8,149 bases of DNA from a bacterium (lineage in GTDB: Bacteria; Chloroflexota; Dormibacteria; UBA8260; Bog-877). Location of the stretch: assembly GCA_021802115.1 (NCBI GenBank), contig JAKABA010000176.1, forward strand, positions 1-8,149, given 5' to 3'. Positions 6,548-8,149 of this stretch are shown in pieces (the stretch's first letter is position 1; each line of letters starts with the position of its first letter). A program made the position numbers and the translations under genes. Below the pieces are notes generated by a model. It was given only the letters and a program-made list of their open reading frames with translations. It was not told where the DNA came from and made no database searches.

Positions 6548-7135
6548 CTAAGGGTTGAGTTGCCCGGTGATCACCTGGTCGTCCGCTGCGAGGTTGGCCG
6601 CGCTCCCGGACGCGCTGCCAGGGACTCGCACCGCCGCCACCAGATACACGGCCCCTGTGGCAAACACAACGCTCGTGGCGGTGGTGACCAGCCACTGCCA
6701 GGGCATGTGGAAGGGGACGCCCAGGGATGCCACCTCTACCGCCAAGGTGACCAGGTCGACCCCCACCGCGAGCACCAGTCCGGTGGCGGCGACCCGCCGA
6801 CCCCACCGCCTCCGCTTCACCATCAGGACCGCCCCTGCGGTCACCACGAGAGCGAACGCCATGAGGCAGGAGGGGGCCGCAACGAAGTACCAGAGCCAGG
6901 GGAAGGGCGTGGCTTGGAGCATCTGGAGCATCTGCAGGAGGGACCAGGGGTGGCCTGGTGGAGCTGGGGTGAGGAAGACCAGCTGGATCGAGGCCACCGC
7001 GTTGGCGATGCCGACCAACGACCAGACGATCAGCATGGCCCCCAGAGTCACTTGGTCGATGGCGAAGGGGAGGCGCCGCCGGGGCAGCCCGGTCCGGCGA
7101 AAGACGACCGCCCCATCCTCGGGCCGCTCGATCAT
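6548..7135 (-). CDS. Four-helix integral membrane protein, function unknown
   Basis: I do not recognise this protein. From the ATG at 7135 it has 195 residues: a basic cytoplasmic N-terminus (RRTGLPRRR), hydrophobic segments at about 29-55, 84-106, 115-138 and 147-169, and a polar Ala/Ser-rich C-terminal tail. A positively charged loop VKRRRWGRR (106-114) between helices 2 and 3 points to the cytoplasm, giving an N-in/C-in topology. The loop after helix 1 is Pro-rich and carries a repeated QML. GGAGG at 7147-7143 is 7 nt from this ATG but only 1 nt from the in-frame ATG at 7141, so the second ATG is preferred. It is first in the minus-strand run, 62 bp before GH15, and may share its transcript. 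No catalytic motif is visible. It could be a small sensor or transporter accessory, but that is a guess. Confidence 0.75.
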   Translation of the reverse strand: MIERPEDGAVVFRRTGLPRRRLPFAIDQVTLGAMLIVWSLVGIANAVASIQLVFLTPAPPGHPWSLLQMLQMLQATPFPWLWYFVAAPSCLMAFALVVTAGAVLMVKRRRWGRRVAATGLVLAVGVDLVTLAVEVASLGVPFHMPWQWLVTTATSVVFATGAVYLVAAVRVPGSASGSAANLAADDQVITGQLNP

Positions 7136-7142
7136 CGCCATT

Positions 7143-7147
7143 CCTCC
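7143..7147 (-). promoter_or_regulatory. Ribosome binding site deciding the start of the membrane protein
   Basis: GGAGG is too close (1 nt) to the ATG at 7141 but ideally placed (7 nt) for the in-frame ATG at 7135, arguing for the shorter protein. Confidence 0.6.
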
Positions 7148-7176
7148 GATCCTGTGGCCTCTCGACCGTGCCGTGG

Positions 7177-7267
7177 TGGCGGAGCGGGAGGGATTCGAAC
7201 CCTCGAAGGGGTTGCCCCCTTACGGCATTTCCAGTGCCGCGCCCTCGGCCAACTAGGCGACCGCTCC
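7177..7267 (-). tRNA. tRNA-Ser(GGA), CCA encoded
   Basis: A class II tRNA of 91 nt including CCA. The acceptor stem GGAGCGG (7267-7261) pairs with CCGCTCC (7187-7181), followed by discriminator G and CCA (7179-7177). The anticodon stem-loop CGGCA-CTGGAAA-TGCCG gives anticodon GGA. The long variable arm is GGGG-GCAA-CCCC, capped by a GNRA loop, and the T arm is GAGGG-TTCGAAT-CCCTC. Discriminator G and the long arm confirm serine identity. It reads UCC and UCU. Confidence 0.97.
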
Positions 7268-7280
7268 TGGCTGCAGCAGG

Positions 7281-7286
7281 ATTCTA
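7281..7286 (-). promoter_or_regulatory. Candidate -10 box of tRNA-Ser(GGA)
   Basis: TAGAAT on the minus strand matches TATAAT at 5 of 6 positions and ends 13 nt before the mature 5' end of the tRNA. No -35 match is seen at the right distance. Confidence 0.4.
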
Positions 7287-7563
7287 AGCCGCGGCCCAGT
7301 ACGGCCGGGGGCTGCGGCCTCCCGTCCGGTCCGCGAGGGATCAAGAGGAGGAGCGGCGGGGAGCGCCGGAGGCGAGTGCGCTCAGGCCTGACCATGGCTC
7401 GGATGCTGGGCCGTGTGGGCAGCCGGCGAGGCGCGCGCAGGGCGAGGGCCGGGAATCAGCCGTGGCGCACGGGCTCACAACTTGCACGGCGGCCGGCACC
7501 GGCAGGGCTCCCGACCCGCCCAGGGCCGGACTGCACGAAAGCGACCACAGGAGGAGCGGGGGC

Positions 7564-7805
<242 letters not shown>

Positions 7806-7817
7806 TGACGCCAGAAG

Positions 7818-7845
7818 AGTCTAAACCTGCTCGCCAGCCGGTCAC
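7818..7845 (-). promoter_or_regulatory. Candidate promoter of tRNA-Ser(CGA)
   Basis: On the minus strand GTGACC (7845-7840; 4 of 6 to TTGACA) and TAGACT (7823-7818; 4 of 6 to TATAAT) are 16 bp apart. The -10 box ends 12 nt before the mature tRNA, nearly the same offset as the TAGAAT box of tRNA-Ser(GGA). Confidence 0.4.
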
Positions 7846-7893
7846 GGGTGCGCAGGTGGTCGGGTCCGCGTCGAGCGGCCGCGCCAGAGGTGG

Positions 7894-8149
7894 TCAGCGG
7901 TCCGCGGCCTGACCGCGCAGCTGGAGGAAGAAGCGCCGCAGCATGGCGGCGGAGTCCGCCGCCGCCAGGCCCGGTTCGACCAGGGGATGGTGGTTTCCCA
8001 GCGGGCTGCCCAGCACCTCGTAGGCGGATCTGAAGGCTCCCTTGCGGGGATCGTCGGCCCCGTAGACCACGCGCGGGACTCGGGCCAGCAGGATCGCCCC
8101 CGCGCACATGGGGCACGGTTCCAGGGTGATGTAGAGGGTGACCCCGTCG
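7894..8149 (-). CDS. tadA: tRNA-specific adenosine deaminase TadA, C-terminal half; 5' end outside window
   Basis: The frame is open to the right edge (first full codon at 8148), so the ATG at 8109 is internal; 84 of an expected 150-165 residues are visible. The zinc motif PCPMC, preceded by LYITLE, gives the two cysteine ligands of the cytidine/deoxycytidylate deaminase fold; the HAE motif with the catalytic Glu would lie outside the window. VVYGADDPRKGAF and NHHP further match TadA rather than a free-nucleoside deaminase. The enzyme converts wobble A34 to inosine in tRNA-Arg(ACG). The short C-terminal helix MLRRFFLQLRG is typical; the nearby segment commonly seen as ECA reads DSA here. It is followed on the same strand by tRNA-Ser(CGA) and tRNA-Ser(GGA). 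GuaD-like guanine deaminases share the zinc motif but are less likely given the NHHP block. Confidence 0.9.
   Translation of the reverse strand, partial: DGVTLYITLEPCPMCAGAILLARVPRVVYGADDPRKGAFRSAYEVLGSPLGNHHPLVEPGLAAADSAAMLRRFFLQLRGQAADR

Noticed and set aside
4098..6551. An 817-codon open frame on the plus strand
   Set aside because: It lies wholly antisense to the DUF3090 and GH15 genes, which have clear family motifs. Its peptide is a low-complexity Gly/Val/Gln/Leu mix typical of reverse frames in GC-rich DNA.
6917..6934. Two tandem 9-bp units in the membrane-protein gene
   Set aside because: Two in-frame copies encoding the repeated QML are too short to mean more than local slippage.

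Overview
The window is GC-rich (roughly two thirds G+C by eye) bacterial chromosome. Gene content points to Actinomycetota or a neighbouring high-GC lineage such as Dormibacterota or Chloroflexota: a succinate dehydrogenase very like the mycobacterial SDH1 enzyme (Rv0248c/Rv0247c as I remember them), a DUF3090 protein, a trehalase-type GH15 enzyme and two TTG starts. The sequence does not settle the phylum. I see no transposase, phage gene, CRISPR array or defence system. This is mostly housekeeping DNA with a few unusual details.

Layout, left to right. (1) 2-1678, plus: the 3' part of a succinate dehydrogenase gene in which flavoprotein and iron-sulfur subunits lie in one reading frame. (2) 1691-2362, minus: a histidine-phosphatase-family protein, convergent with the dehydrogenase. 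(3) 2446-2519, plus: tRNA-Arg(TCT) with a plausible promoter. (4) 2723-3439, plus: a PlsC-type acyltransferase overlapping tail-to-tail by 18 bp with the next gene. (5) A minus-strand run from about 7135 down to 3422: a four-helix membrane protein, a GH15 glucosidase/trehalase, a DUF3090 protein and an FKBP-type peptidyl-prolyl isomerase lipoprotein. The gaps are 62, 42 and 109 bp, so some of these may be co-transcribed. (6) 7177-7267 and 7717-7805, minus: tRNA-Ser(GGA) and tRNA-Ser(CGA), both with encoded CCA. The 449-bp spacer between them holds a doubtful small ORF with an internal repeat and competing hairpins. (7) 7894 to the right edge, minus: the C-terminal half of the tRNA adenosine deaminase TadA.

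Functionally, the dehydrogenase feeds electrons from succinate into the membrane quinone pool. PlsC belongs to phospholipid synthesis, the GH15 enzyme to trehalose or alpha-glucan turnover, the FKBP lipoprotein to folding outside the cytoplasm, and the tRNAs plus TadA to decoding. The most notable items are the SdhA-SdhB fusion, the small ORF between the serine tRNAs, and the possibly leaderless starts of the phosphatase and DUF3090 genes. Codon-position counts, promoter matches and family assignments were made by eye and from memory; no searches were run.
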